Source: JANRJY01 sp033763735 | GTDB lineage: Bacteria; Bacteroidota; Bacteroidia; Cytophagales; UBA9547 | Reading direction: 5' to 3' | DNA length: 64,000 nucleotides | Assembly: GCA_033763735.1 (NCBI GenBank) | Contig: JANRJY010000021.1 | Coordinates: 1-64,000, forward strand | Shown: positions 19,343-26,658 of the stretch, in pieces | How the letters are laid out: every line of letters begins with the position of its first letter | Numbering within the stretch: position 1 is the stretch's first letter | The notes under the pieces: generated by a model | What the model was told of the DNA's origin: nothing | Database searches by the model: none | Seen by the model: only the letters and a program-made list of their open reading frames with translations | Position numbers and translations under genes: made by a program

Positions 19343-19350
19343 CAAATATA
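19343..19350 (-). promoter_or_regulatory. Candidate -7 promoter element of feoAB
   Basis: On the minus strand the bases read TATATTTG, an exact fit to the Bacteroidota sigma-A -7 consensus TAnnTTTG, 29 bases before the feoA start codon. The -33 half is not clear. No iron-responsive operator could be assigned by eye. Confidence 0.45.
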
Positions 19351-19419
19351 ATATGTTCAGGAAAAGAAAAAAGAAAGGATGATTATTTGTTGAAAATTGG
19401 AGTAAAAGTTGAAAAAATA

Positions 19420-19445
19420 AAAAAGTACCAAGAGTGGGAATCGAA
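19420..19445 (-). repeat. Left attachment repeat (remnant of tRNA-Leu 3' end)
   Basis: Matches 26653-26678 with one mismatch (T at 19435 against C at 26668). On the minus strand it covers the T-arm/acceptor 3' part of tRNA-Leu plus the following T-run. Homology stops within the T-loop, so this is an att remnant and cannot be a working tRNA. Confidence 0.85.
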
Positions 19446-19544
19446 TCGAACTCATATTTTATTTAACCCTACAAAATGCCGTTTACACTTTAAATTATTG
19501 ACTTTTTTAATACGGTTCAATGTTGTATTATTGTTTTTAAATAC

Positions 19545-19568
19545 ATTTTTGACAACATTTTGACAACA
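19545..19568 (+). repeat. Left copy of 24-base sub-terminal direct repeat
   Basis: Contains two TTTGACAACA-like units 11 bases apart and is identical to 26588-26611. Its position just inside the attachment repeat and directly before the recombinase gene suggests arm-type recombinase binding sites. Confidence 0.7.
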
Positions 19569-19571
19569 TAA

Positions 19572-20794
19572 ATGAAAAGCACTTTCAAAATAACCCTCAA
19601 TAAACAACGTGAAACTAAAGATAATAAATACCCTTTACAATTGCACGTTACTATTAAAGGTTATGGAAGGGCTATTCGTGAAACACTCCCAATAAAGGTA
19701 AAAGAATCGGATTTAACAAAACAACTTTCAATGTATTAAAGAGAGAGCCAAACCATGAAGTTTATAATTATCATATTGGAAATATAAAGCAGAATTTGAC
19801 AAATCTATTTGCTGAAGAACTCAAAGGAAAAGTAATATTAACACCTGAATACGTTAGTCAAATAGTTAAGAACAAAATACTACTCGAAAATAACAATGTT
19901 GATTTTTTCAAACATTATGATGAAATGATGGAATCAATTCGTATCAATACTACACCTAACAACATTAAAAATTACAAACAATTACATTCAATATTAAAAG
20001 GTTTTGAAGCTGAAACCAATTATAATTTAACATTTGGAACGGTAAACCAACCCGTATTTTTTGACAAGTTTTTAAAGTATTGCATTAAAGTAAAAGGCTT
20101 TACAAATAACACTATTTCGGGTTATATAGGTAAGTTTAAGTCCTTTATGAATTGGGCTACAAAACGAGGCTATAATAGCGAACAAGCATATAAAGAATAC
20201 AATGTAAAAGAATATGAAGTCACACATATAGCCCTTACACCTGAAGAGTTTAAAACTTTATACTTTCATGATTTTAGAAACTATAAATTGAATAAGGCGA
20301 AGGATTTATTTTGTTTTATGGTAAGTACCGGTTACAGAATTTCGGACCTTAAAGACCTAAAGCCGGAACACATACAAGCAGATTGTATTGAAAAGGTTAT
20401 TGTTAAAACAAAAGAAAGAATCAAAATTCCATTGAACCAATACAGTAAAGTACTACTTGCTAAATATGGTAGCCTTATAAACATTAGAATTTCTGAACAA
20501 AAACTAAATGACTATATTAAAGAATGTTGCGAAATACTAAACTTTGACACCCCAGTTGAAATAGTCAAGTATCAAGGAGCAAAACAAATTATAGAAACCA
20601 AACCCAAATATGAATGTATTACAAACCATGTGGCCCGTAAAACATTTGCAACCTTAATGCTTAATCAAGGCATGGCAGCCTATGACATTATGAAAATTAC
20701 AGGTCACAAAAAAGAAACTACCTTTAGAAAATATGTAGGTATTAATGATGAACAACATAACAAAAAAATGATTGAAGCATGGGGAAAGATTTGA
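19572..20794 (+). pseudogene. int: Phage-type tyrosine recombinase (integrase), disrupted by a frameshift
   Basis: An ATG at 19572 opens MKSTFKITLNKQRE..., typical of the arm-binding N-terminus of Bacteroidota integrases, but this frame stops at 19737-19739. The rest continues in the -1 frame from about 19715 (reading F-N-V-L-K-R-E-P-N-H-E-V-Y) to the stop at 20794. The C-terminal catalytic domain looks intact: R in S-T-G-Y-R-I-S-D-L, H-V-A-R, G-H-K, and Y in K-Y-V-G. The shift needs one lost base, or a -1 slip near ACA-AAA-CAA (19716-19724). It may be a real inactivating mutation, a sequencing error or recoding. A TTG at 19796 could start a truncated catalytic product. The gene starts 3 bases after the left direct repeat. 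Confidence 0.8.
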
Positions 20795-20941
20795 AGCTGA
20801 AGTAATAAAAAATGTGGTTAAATTTAACAGATATATATTATTTAATTAATAGAATAAAATTCTCAGTTCCTAAATTGGAATAAATATCTTTTAATAAGAA
20901 ATCTTTAATAAGAATGATGTAAAAAAAACTTTAAAAAAAAT

Positions 20942-20949
20942 TACATTTG
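20942..20949 (+). promoter_or_regulatory. Candidate -7 promoter element of hicBA
   Basis: TACATTTG matches TAnnTTTG exactly and lies 70 bases before the ATG at 21020. No convincing -33 element is visible. Confidence 0.45.
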
Positions 20950-21019
20950 TATTGCTTATTAATCAATTATTATTTGATTTGTGAAACAAATACTTTTTAA
21001 AATCTGTTTAAAAACATAT

Positions 21020-21421
21020 ATGAGCAATAAAAAATCGGTTAATTTTGGTGCAACATGGCAAGGTAGTAATACGAAAGTAAAAGCTTTCATAAACCTTGGT
21101 CTTTTTTTATATGAAGAAGGGGGCAAGTCTGTGGCGTTTTGCCCTGCACTTGATTTGATTGGATATGGAAATACTGAAGAAGAAGCTAAGAGTTCTTTTG
21201 AACTTATTTTGTCTGAATATCTTGATTATACAACAAGAAAAGGGACATTAAGATATGACTTAGAAAAACATGGTTGGAAGCTCAAAAAGAATAAGCTGAA
21301 GGTTATTTCTCCACCTGACATTTCGAAGTTATTAGTTGATAATGAAGAGTTTGCTGAAGTTTTTAATAATAAAGATTTTAGAAAAACTCATATTGAGGTA
21401 AACGTCCCTGAAATGGTATAA
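21020..21421 (+). CDS. hicB: HicB-like antitoxin
   Basis: The 133-residue product contains a HicB partial RNase H-like fold: a strand reading F-L-Y-E-E-G-G-K-S-V-A-F-C-P-A-L-D-L-I-G-Y-G, followed by T-E-E-E-A-K-S-S-F-E. The usual C-terminal DNA-binding domain is not obvious. The frame also permits a GTG start at 20981, but the ATG at 21020 (MSNKKSVNF) fits the domain better. It is followed after 18 bases by hicA, so antitoxin precedes toxin. In such pairs HicB binds and neutralises HicA. It probably helps keep the integrative element in the chromosome. Confidence 0.75.
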   Translation: MSNKKSVNFGATWQGSNTKVKAFINLGLFLYEEGGKSVAFCPALDLIGYGNTEEEAKSSFELILSEYLDYTTRKGTLRYDLEKHGWKLKKNKLKVISPPDISKLLVDNEEFAEVFNNKDFRKTHIEVNVPEMV

Positions 21422-21439
21422 TCTATTTTTTTTATTGTT

Positions 21440-21664
21440 TTGAATAATGTTCCTTTAAAAAAATTTCGAAAATTCTTACTTTCAGAAGGTTTAAATCATA
21501 TTCGGGATAAAGGGGGACATGAGATTTATTCAAAAGCAAACTTATCAAGGCCAGTAGTTATCCAGTCACACATTGATCCAATTCCTATAAGTGTTATAAA
21601 ATCCAATCTAAGAACACTTGAAATAAGTTTTTCAGACTTTAAGGTGAAAATCAAGAAATTTTAA
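21440..21664 (+). CDS. hicA: HicA-like toxin (mRNA interferase)
   Basis: The 74-residue product has the double-stranded RNA-binding-like HicA fold: L-K-K-F-R-K-F-L-L-S-E-G near the N-terminus, then R-D-K-G-G-H-E-I-Y with the conserved active-site histidine, and a C-terminal I-P-I-S-V-I-K-S-N-L-R segment. HicA toxins cleave mRNA. The start is a TTG at 21440, the only suitable start in frame. Cotranscribed with hicB upstream. Confidence 0.78.
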   Translation: MNNVPLKKFRKFLLSEGLNHIRDKGGHEIYSKANLSRPVVIQSHIDPIPISVIKSNLRTLEISFSDFKVKIKKF

Positions 21665-21801
21665 ATGCTTATTATTAGTAGCTTAATAAATCTGGGGACA
21701 GGTTTTAGTTAGAGAATATTTATACAAAAGTTAAATTGAAATAGAAATTGTAACTATTTTTTGGGGATGGTTGAAGCCTGGAATATTTGATTCCAAAAAA
21801 G

Positions 21802-22467
21802 TCAATCCATTAATGTAAAACCATCTTTTACAAATGGCAAATCCGAAGCAATAAGATTATAAGGATGTGCAAATGATACTAAATATTCCTTTTTATTTTC
21901 ATCATAATGAATCTTTGTAACCATACCTAAAAATTCATCTGTAATTGAATCTAATTCAGCTTCATATCTATGAAATTCTGAAAACCTTTGCATTTCAAAA
22001 ATTTGACTTAAAGGACTTTTTAATATTCTTCTTACAAATTCCATATCTACATCTAAATACATACTTAAAATGATCATATTGTTTTTCTCAAGTTCCTTGT
22101 AATGTTCAAATATTCTTTTCCTATTAAAAATTACATAACAAACAATAAGATGCCTCCAACAGCTACATAAAGACTTTGTAGTTTCTTGCATATCATATTT
22201 TAGAAGTGTATTTTCCTTATAAACTTCTACACTACCCAAACCACCATTTTTTTTAACTGAATCATAATATTCAGGTGCTAAAATTGAAATAGGGTCAACT
22301 TTAAAAAATTCTGCTAATTCATAAGCTCTTTCTATTGTCAAAGAAACCTTACCACGTTCTATTAATCCGTAATTGTTTTGAACTATTCCAAGAAAATCAG
22401 CAACTTCCTTTTGAGTTTTATTTTGTGATTCTCTAATTTTTTTCAATGCATCATATACTTTTTCCAT
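21802..22467 (-). CDS. XRE-family repressor-like protein
   Basis: The 221-residue product has an N-terminal Cro/CI-type helix-turn-helix (residues ~5-65: K-T-Q-K-E-V-A-D-F-L-G-I-V-Q-N-N-Y-G-L-I-E-R-G, then a helix ending D-P-I-S-I-L). The long C-terminal region (~90-221) has no recognised motif and may sense an inducer or mediate dimerisation. It is transcribed away from the small HTH gene at 22581 with 113 bases between. This is the arrangement of a lysogeny-type switch, so it is the best candidate for the master repressor of the element. That role is inferred from position. Confidence 0.75.
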   Translation of the reverse strand: MEKVYDALKKIRESQNKTQKEVADFLGIVQNNYGLIERGKVSLTIERAYELAEFFKVDPISILAPEYYDSVKKNGGLGSVEVYKENTLLKYDMQETTKSLCSCWRHLIVCYVIFNRKRIFEHYKELEKNNMIILSMYLDVDMEFVRRILKSPLSQIFEMQRFSEFHRYEAELDSITDEFLGMVTKIHYDENKKEYLVSFAHPYNLIASDLPFVKDGFTLMD

Positions 22468-22580
22468 ATCACAATAATAGTATATCGAATTAAATAATAC
22501 GTAATATTTATTATAACATTTTTTTTAATGCAATATAATATTTATACTTGCAACGTTAAACGAATTATATCAATCATTAT
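22468..22580. promoter_or_regulatory. Divergent switch region of the integrative element
   Basis: This 113-base AT-rich gap lies between the repressor and the rightward operon. On the plus strand TTTT (22520-22523), 19 bases, then TATACTTG (22543-22550) resembles a -33/-7 pair with one mismatch in the -7 box. It is the likely operator region, but no clear operator palindrome could be defined by eye. Confidence 0.45.
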
Positions 22581-22850
22581 ATGAATCAATTCTGCACAAT
22601 CGAACAAGTAACTGAAGCTGTAAAGATTGCCCTTGCTCAAAGTCAAAACATAAAGCAAGAACCCAAAGGATTAAAACTTTCTCAAAAGGAACTTGCAAAA
22701 AGATTAGGACTTACGGAAGCAACAATTATCAATTTAAAAAAGCGAGGACTGCCAAGTTATAAAAACGGACACGTACTCTTTTATTTTGAAAATGAGGTTT
22801 TGGAGTTTCTTAAAGACAAACGCAATGGAAAATCAAAACAAACTAATTGA
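22581..22850 (+). CDS. Small helix-turn-helix protein (excisionase/AlpA-like position)
   Basis: The 89-residue product has a central HTH (L-S-Q-K-E-L-A-K-R-L-G-L-T-E-A-T-I-I-N-L-K-K-R-G-L-P) followed by a wing-like V-L-F-Y-F-E-N-E-V-L-E-F-L. This matches the small MerR/excisionase-type HTH proteins common in Bacteroidota mobile elements. It is the first gene of the rightward operon and diverges from the repressor. It could be an excisionase or an activator of the replication genes; sequence alone does not decide. Confidence 0.65.
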   Translation: MNQFCTIEQVTEAVKIALAQSQNIKQEPKGLKLSQKELAKRLGLTEATIINLKKRGLPSYKNGHVLFYFENEVLEFLKDKRNGKSKQTN

Positions 22851-22893
22851 ATTATTTTAGCTAAAGAATTTAACCATTTAACCCCTTTACAAC

Positions 22894-23136
22894 ATGACCA
22901 AAGAAGAAATAAAAGCATTTGAATTAACCCAAATTCAAAAGGAAAAAATTGCATTAGCATTTGAAAGAAATTTCGACACAATGGATCTTGAAAGTTACCA
23001 AGACTATGTTACTGATATGTTACTCCCATTAATTGAAATAGGCGAAAAAGACGGACTGAAACTTTATGATTTAGTTGGTACTCTAAAAAGACTATATGAC
23101 TTTATAGGAGAAGTAAAACCATACTTTAAAAAGTAA
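22894..23136 (+). CDS. Hypothetical 80-residue protein of the integrative element
   Basis: Small acidic, helical-looking protein (MTKEEIKAFELTQIQKEK...) with no motif that I recognise. It lies 43 bases after the HTH gene and just before a terminator-like hairpin, probably in the same transcript as the HTH gene. Coding support is moderate: normal start, neighbour-like codon use and tight packing. Confidence 0.55.
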   Translation: MTKEEIKAFELTQIQKEKIALAFERNFDTMDLESYQDYVTDMLLPLIEIGEKDGLKLYDLVGTLKRLYDFIGEVKPYFKK

Positions 23137-23145
23137 CAAAAAAAC

Positions 23146-23178
23146 AGCCCTTTGAATGACCAGTTCAAAGGGCTTTAA
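23146..23178 (+). terminator. Hairpin terminator inside the element operon
   Basis: AGCCCTTTGAA (23146-23156) pairs perfectly with TTCAAAGGGCT (23164-23174), with a 7-base loop and a broken T-run. It lies between the 80-residue gene and the VapE gene, so it may attenuate the replication gene and not fully stop transcription. Confidence 0.7.
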
Positions 23179-23210
23179 AATTTTATACAGTAACTTAAAC
23201 TAACAACAAT

Positions 23211-24404
23211 GTGGCAAAGATAACGAATTTAGAACTAATTGAAAATGAAATTAGCAACAAATATGATTTACGGCTCAATAAAGTTAATCTAAAAATTGAG
23301 GCAAAATTAAAATCTGAATCAGAATACAAGCCCTTCAATGAAAATAATCTTTGGCGTGAATTACAGAAAGAAGGTTATAGCATTAGTATTAATAATCTTA
23401 GAATTATTTTACAATCTGAATTTGTTAAGGAATTTAATCCATTCGAACATTTTTTTGAAAATCAAAAACAATACAATCCTTCAAAAGAACCTGATTACAT
23501 AAATCAGTTAAGTGAATTTATCACTACAGATAATTCCGAAAGATTTAAGAGGCACTTCAAAAAAATGATAGTCCGTTCAATTGCTTGTGCATTGGTAGAT
23601 AATTATTGCAATAAACATTGTTTTGTATTAGTTGGTGGTGACAAGCAAAATCAAGGTAAATCAACTTTTTGGAGGTGGTTATTCAAATCAATTTTTTTAA
23701 ACTATTATACTGAAGATTTTTCCTTTGACAAAGACGGTTCGATTGCTTTAGGTCAAAATTTTGCAATCAATCTCGATGAACTAGCTAACATTCCAAAGGA
23801 TGATATGAAGCAAATAAAGGGAATATTAAGCAAAGATTTTATTAATGCTCGTTTGCCTTATGCAGCAAAAGCAGCACAATTTCCAAGACGTGCAAACTTT
23901 GTGGCAACTACCAATGAAACGGAATTTTTAAAGGATGAAACTGGGAATGTTAGATGGTTATGCTTCAATGTCCTTGACATTAATTTTGACTATGATAAAA
24001 AGATTGATATTAAAAGAGTTTGGGCACAGGCTTATTACTTATTTAAGAATCATTTCAAGTATCAACTTACACATGCAGAAGTACTGGAAAATGAAGAATG
24101 TAATAAACAATTTATGGTTGTTTCCAACGAAATGGAAATTGTTACAAAGTACTTTGAAAATGGCACTAAAATAGATTATGATGAATTTATGACAACTACT
24201 GAAATGATAAATGAACTAAGGAGAATCGGAGAAAGTGTAAGTAAAAGCGTTAATATATTCGGAAAAGAAATAAAAAAGATAGGATTCAAAAAAGTATCAT
24301 TGAGGGATGACAAAGTAAAAAATTATGCTGAACAGGGATTCTTTGTAAAGTACAAAGAATTGTATAATGAAGTAAAAATAAAAGTTAATATTTCTACATT
24401 TTAG
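23211..24404 (+). CDS. VapE-type replication ATPase/helicase
   Basis: The 397-residue product carries a P-loop at G142-G-D-K-Q-N-Q-G-K-S-T-F, then N-L-D-E-L as a Walker B-like strand, and A-T-T-N-E-T-E-F-L near a sensor position followed by N-V-R-W-L-C-F. This pattern is the virulence-associated E family, related to SF3 helicases, which supplies primase/helicase functions in SaPI-type satellites and Bacteroidota elements. No separate primase domain is present. The start is GTG at 23211; the ATG two bases earlier is out of frame and stops at once. An iteron region begins right after the stop codon, supporting a replication-initiator role. Confidence 0.82.
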   Translation: MAKITNLELIENEISNKYDLRLNKVNLKIEAKLKSESEYKPFNENNLWRELQKEGYSISINNLRIILQSEFVKEFNPFEHFFENQKQYNPSKEPDYINQLSEFITTDNSERFKRHFKKMIVRSIACALVDNYCNKHCFVLVGGDKQNQGKSTFWRWLFKSIFLNYYTEDFSFDKDGSIALGQNFAINLDELANIPKDDMKQIKGILSKDFINARLPYAAKAAQFPRRANFVATTNETEFLKDETGNVRWLCFNVLDINFDYDKKIDIKRVWAQAYYLFKNHFKYQLTHAEVLENEECNKQFMVVSNEMEIVTKYFENGTKIDYDEFMTTTEMINELRRIGESVSKSVNIFGKEIKKIGFKKVSLRDDKVKNYAEQGFFVKYKELYNEVKIKVNISTF

Positions 24405-24633
24405 CCTACTACACTACTACAAATTAATATAATATTCTGATAGTCAAAATATTGAAATATTAAATTACAAAAATAATGAACCTACTACAACCTACCACAA
24501 CCTACTACATTACTACAAATATCTATTTATATGTATAAATTGTAGTAGGTTGTAGTAAGTTGTAGTAAGCAATAAAATCAAACTTACTACTCTGAATATC
24601 AAATAGATATAATAAATATAGTAATGTAGTAGG
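24405..24633. other. Candidate replication origin with symmetric iterons
   Basis: Copies of CCTACTACA occur at 24405-24413 and as three 10-base-phased units at 24481-24510 (the middle one with one change, the third ending in T). After a 30-base AT-rich spacer the complement appears as three 10-base-phased units at 24541-24570. One more inverted copy lies at 24625-24633; 24501-24514 and 24620-24633 form a perfect 14-base inverted repeat. Helical phasing, the AT-rich centre and the position directly after the VapE gene are what a satellite origin looks like. No ORF is supported here. A role in regulation or as a hairpin remains possible. Confidence 0.7.
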
Positions 24634-24700
24634 TTGAAGTTTTCCTATAGAGAACTAAAAAAATAATGATGTAAGGTGCAAAAGTTAAAATAATACAATT

Positions 24701-24907
24701 ATGAGAGCCTCAAAATATAGAGTTATCACAAAAGTAAGTCCAACAAAGTTTGTTAAATACTATGTCAATGATTTAATAAAATACGCTCAATTCTTAGATA
24801 AGGAATATAAAGACTGGACTTACTCAAATGTATATGATGCCATTACTAAAAAACAAGTTTGGAACTTCACAAAGTACAACAAACCAACATCAAAACATTG
24901 CCCATAA
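24701..24907 (+). CDS. Hypothetical 68-residue protein of the integrative element
   Basis: Short basic, aromatic-rich protein (MRASKYRVITKVSPTKF...) with no recognised motif, between the iteron region and a bidirectional terminator. The ATG start and exact fit before the terminator support a real gene. Function unknown. Confidence 0.5.
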   Translation: MRASKYRVITKVSPTKFVKYYVNDLIKYAQFLDKEYKDWTYSNVYDAITKKQVWNFTKYNKPTSKHCP

Positions 24908-24948
24908 AAAAAGCCCAAAGACCGTTTCCAGTTCTAAGGGCTTTTTTA
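24906..24948. terminator. Bidirectional-type hairpin terminator
   Basis: An A7-GCCC arm (24906-24916) pairs with GGGC-T6 (24938-24947) around a ~21-base loop, overlapping the stop codon of the 68-residue gene. It isolates the ATP-grasp gene from the replication module. Confidence 0.7.
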
Positions 24949-25118
24949 ACTTTTGCGAAGCAAAGTAACAAAAAATAAGATGAAAAATCAAGAACAATTT
25001 AACTTTTGCACCTTTCATCAAAATATTAAAAAACGCTTCAAATTGAGTGTCCTTTTTTTCTAAGACTATAAAATCAATCATTACATAAATTTTATTCACA
25101 GTCTAACAATTTAAAAAA

Positions 25119-26138
25119 ATGAAAGTCTTAGTATTAACATCCGCTCCAGGAAGCAACAGCACACACCGATTAATAGAATCTATTAAAATGAAAAAGCATA
25201 CTTATGAAGTATATAATCCTGAAGATTTGTACTTATTGGTTTCTGATTCTGAAAATGGATATGACCGAATTTACTTTGGTTCACCTGAACTTGAAAAGCC
25301 TATTCGATTAAATGCAAAAGATTATGATTGCGTTATTAGTCGTATAGGTCACAATTTGCAATTTGGGGCTACAATAGTAGAACACCTTAATAAAAACTTA
25401 GGAATATATACACCATCTCCCGCTAGTGGTTTATTGACTGCCCAAAACAAGATTAAAACAACTCAAAGGCTATCACAAAAAAGTATTAAAACACCTCGTA
25501 CAATCTTTGCTTCAAATCCATTACACGTTGATTTTCTGTTTGAAAAATTGGGCGGTTTGCCTTGCGTGGGTAAGTTATTACAAGGTAGTCAAGGCAAGGG
25601 GGTAATGATGTTTGAAACTCCCTTAGCTGCTAATACTTCATTAGAAAGTTTTGCCAAAGTAAAAATTGAAGTATTGCTTCAGGAATATATCGAAGGAGGA
25701 GCAAAGGATATACGAGCCATTGTAATTGGTGACGAAGTAGTTGTAGCAATGGAACGCACAGGAAAAAAAGACTTCAGGGCTAACATTTCAAAGGGCGGTT
25801 CAGGTGCAAAAATCGAATTAACCAAAGAAGAAAAAGAACTTTGTATAAATGCAAGTAAAGCCGTAGGACTTGAATTTTCAGGGGTTGACATAATGAGGTC
25901 AAATAAAAACGGTCAAAGCTATGTAATTGAAGTAAATGGTAACGCTGGTGACCGAATAATTGGAATAATAGGGGTAAATTATTACGACAAACTTGTTGAA
26001 CATTGCGAAAAGAACTACAAACGAAAAGAAAATTTATCCTTTGTCACTCCTCAAACTTCACCTTCAGTAAATAAATATAGTTGGTTTGATCCAAACGCAG
26101 AACACAATAAAAATGCTTCAAAAATAATGGGACTTTAA
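25119..26138 (+). CDS. RimK-like ATP-grasp amino acid ligase
   Basis: The 339-residue product matches RimK/ATP-grasp ligases. It has an N-terminal pre-ATP-grasp domain with D-C-V-I-S-R-I-G, then T-Q-R-L-S-Q-K-S-I-K-T-P-R-T, the lysine-containing V-G-K-L-L-Q-G-S-Q-G-K-G-V loop, Q-E-Y-I-E-G-G, D-I-R-A-I-V-I-G-D and the metal-binding V-I-E-V-N-G-N-A-G. Family members add glutamate to ribosomal protein S6, or join amino acids to peptides or carrier proteins. The target here is unknown. It sits in the accessory end of a mobile element next to a 62-residue protein, which suggests cargo such as host modification, defence or peptide modification. A terminator precedes it and another follows the next gene. 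Confidence 0.85.
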   Translation: MKVLVLTSAPGSNSTHRLIESIKMKKHTYEVYNPEDLYLLVSDSENGYDRIYFGSPELEKPIRLNAKDYDCVISRIGHNLQFGATIVEHLNKNLGIYTPSPASGLLTAQNKIKTTQRLSQKSIKTPRTIFASNPLHVDFLFEKLGGLPCVGKLLQGSQGKGVMMFETPLAANTSLESFAKVKIEVLLQEYIEGGAKDIRAIVIGDEVVVAMERTGKKDFRANISKGGSGAKIELTKEEKELCINASKAVGLEFSGVDIMRSNKNGQSYVIEVNGNAGDRIIGIIGVNYYDKLVEHCEKNYKRKENLSFVTPQTSPSVNKYSWFDPNAEHNKNASKIMGL

Positions 26139-26150
26139 ACGATTAATAAA

Positions 26151-26339
26151 ATGGAAAACAACTATAAAAAATACACATTCTCATACATTTGGTATAAAGA
26201 AACAGGCACTACATTTATTATTGCTGAAAACGCTGAAAGTGCAAAAGAAACCCTCAAAGCAAAACTGTTAAATAGGTTTGGGGTTACAATGAACGGAGGC
26301 GAAAGAAAGATTGAATTAATATCTGAAGAGCCTTTATAA
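26151..26339 (+). CDS. Hypothetical 62-residue protein paired with the ATP-grasp gene
   Basis: Begins 12 bases after the ATP-grasp stop and ends just before a strong terminator, so the two are likely one operon. The sequence (MENNYKKYTFSYIWYK...) suggests a small beta-alpha fold with a middle A-E-N-A-E-S-A-K-E-T-L helix. Such helices occur in small proteins with alternating strands; no known precursor-peptide core motif is visible. It may be a partner or substrate of the ligase. Confidence 0.55.
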   Translation: MENNYKKYTFSYIWYKETGTTFIIAENAESAKETLKAKLLNRFGVTMNGGERKIELISEEPL

Positions 26340-26360
26340 AAACTTCAAAACCAAAATGCT

Positions 26361-26397
26361 AAAGCGGTATATGTAAACCATATATCGCTTTTTTTTA
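26361..26397 (+). terminator. Rho-independent terminator after the ATP-grasp operon
   Basis: AGCGGTATATG (26363-26373) pairs with CATATATCGCT (26379-26389) with one G-T pair and a 5-base loop, followed by T8. The next ~260 bases to tRNA-Leu hold no gene, only the direct repeats listed separately and a weak TTCACA/TGTGAA inverted repeat at 26415-26436. Confidence 0.85.
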
Positions 26398-26483
26398 TTT
26401 TAACAATTGCGTAATTCACATAGGGCACAGTGTGAAATATTGAGTGCCTAAAATTGAATAATAATTTTTAAAACATTGCTTTT

Positions 26484-26645
26484 ATTGATAATCAGATAGT
26501 TACATTTTATTTTAATAGTTTATTGGTAAAATCAGTAAAAAATATAAAAAATGCTTCGAATGATATAAACAAAAAATGTCGTCATATATTTTTGACAACA
26601 TTTTGACAACAAAAAATAATTAAATAATTGATAATCAGATAGTTA
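26484..26645. repeat. Pair of 19-base direct repeats near the right end
   Basis: A 19-base sequence beginning ATTGATAATCAG occurs at 26484-26502 and identically at 26627-26645, 143 bases apart, flanking the right 24-base repeat. It may be further recombinase or excisionase binding sites. Confidence 0.7.
26588..26611 (+). repeat. Right copy of 24-base sub-terminal direct repeat
   Basis: Identical to 19545-19568 and in the same orientation, 41 bases inside the right attachment repeat. Probable arm-type recombinase site. Confidence 0.7.
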
Positions 26646-26658
26646 AGTGATTAAAAAG

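Noticed and set aside
19420..19445. Considered as a second tRNA-Leu gene
   Set aside because: Only the 3' part of a tRNA is present and homology stops in the T-loop; it is an attachment-site remnant.
19716..19724. Programmed -1 frameshifting in the integrase gene as the main explanation
   Set aside because: No canonical X-XXY-YYZ slippery heptamer and no evident downstream stimulatory hairpin were found; mutation or sequencing error is more likely.
24405..24633. Repeats considered as a CRISPR array
   Set aside because: Units are 9-10 bases, adjacent without unique spacers, and occur in both orientations; iterons fit better.
26415..26436. Inverted repeat TTCACA/TGTGAA considered as an operator or attachment site
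   Set aside because: Six-base arms in AT-rich DNA are expected by chance, and it does not coincide with the element ends.
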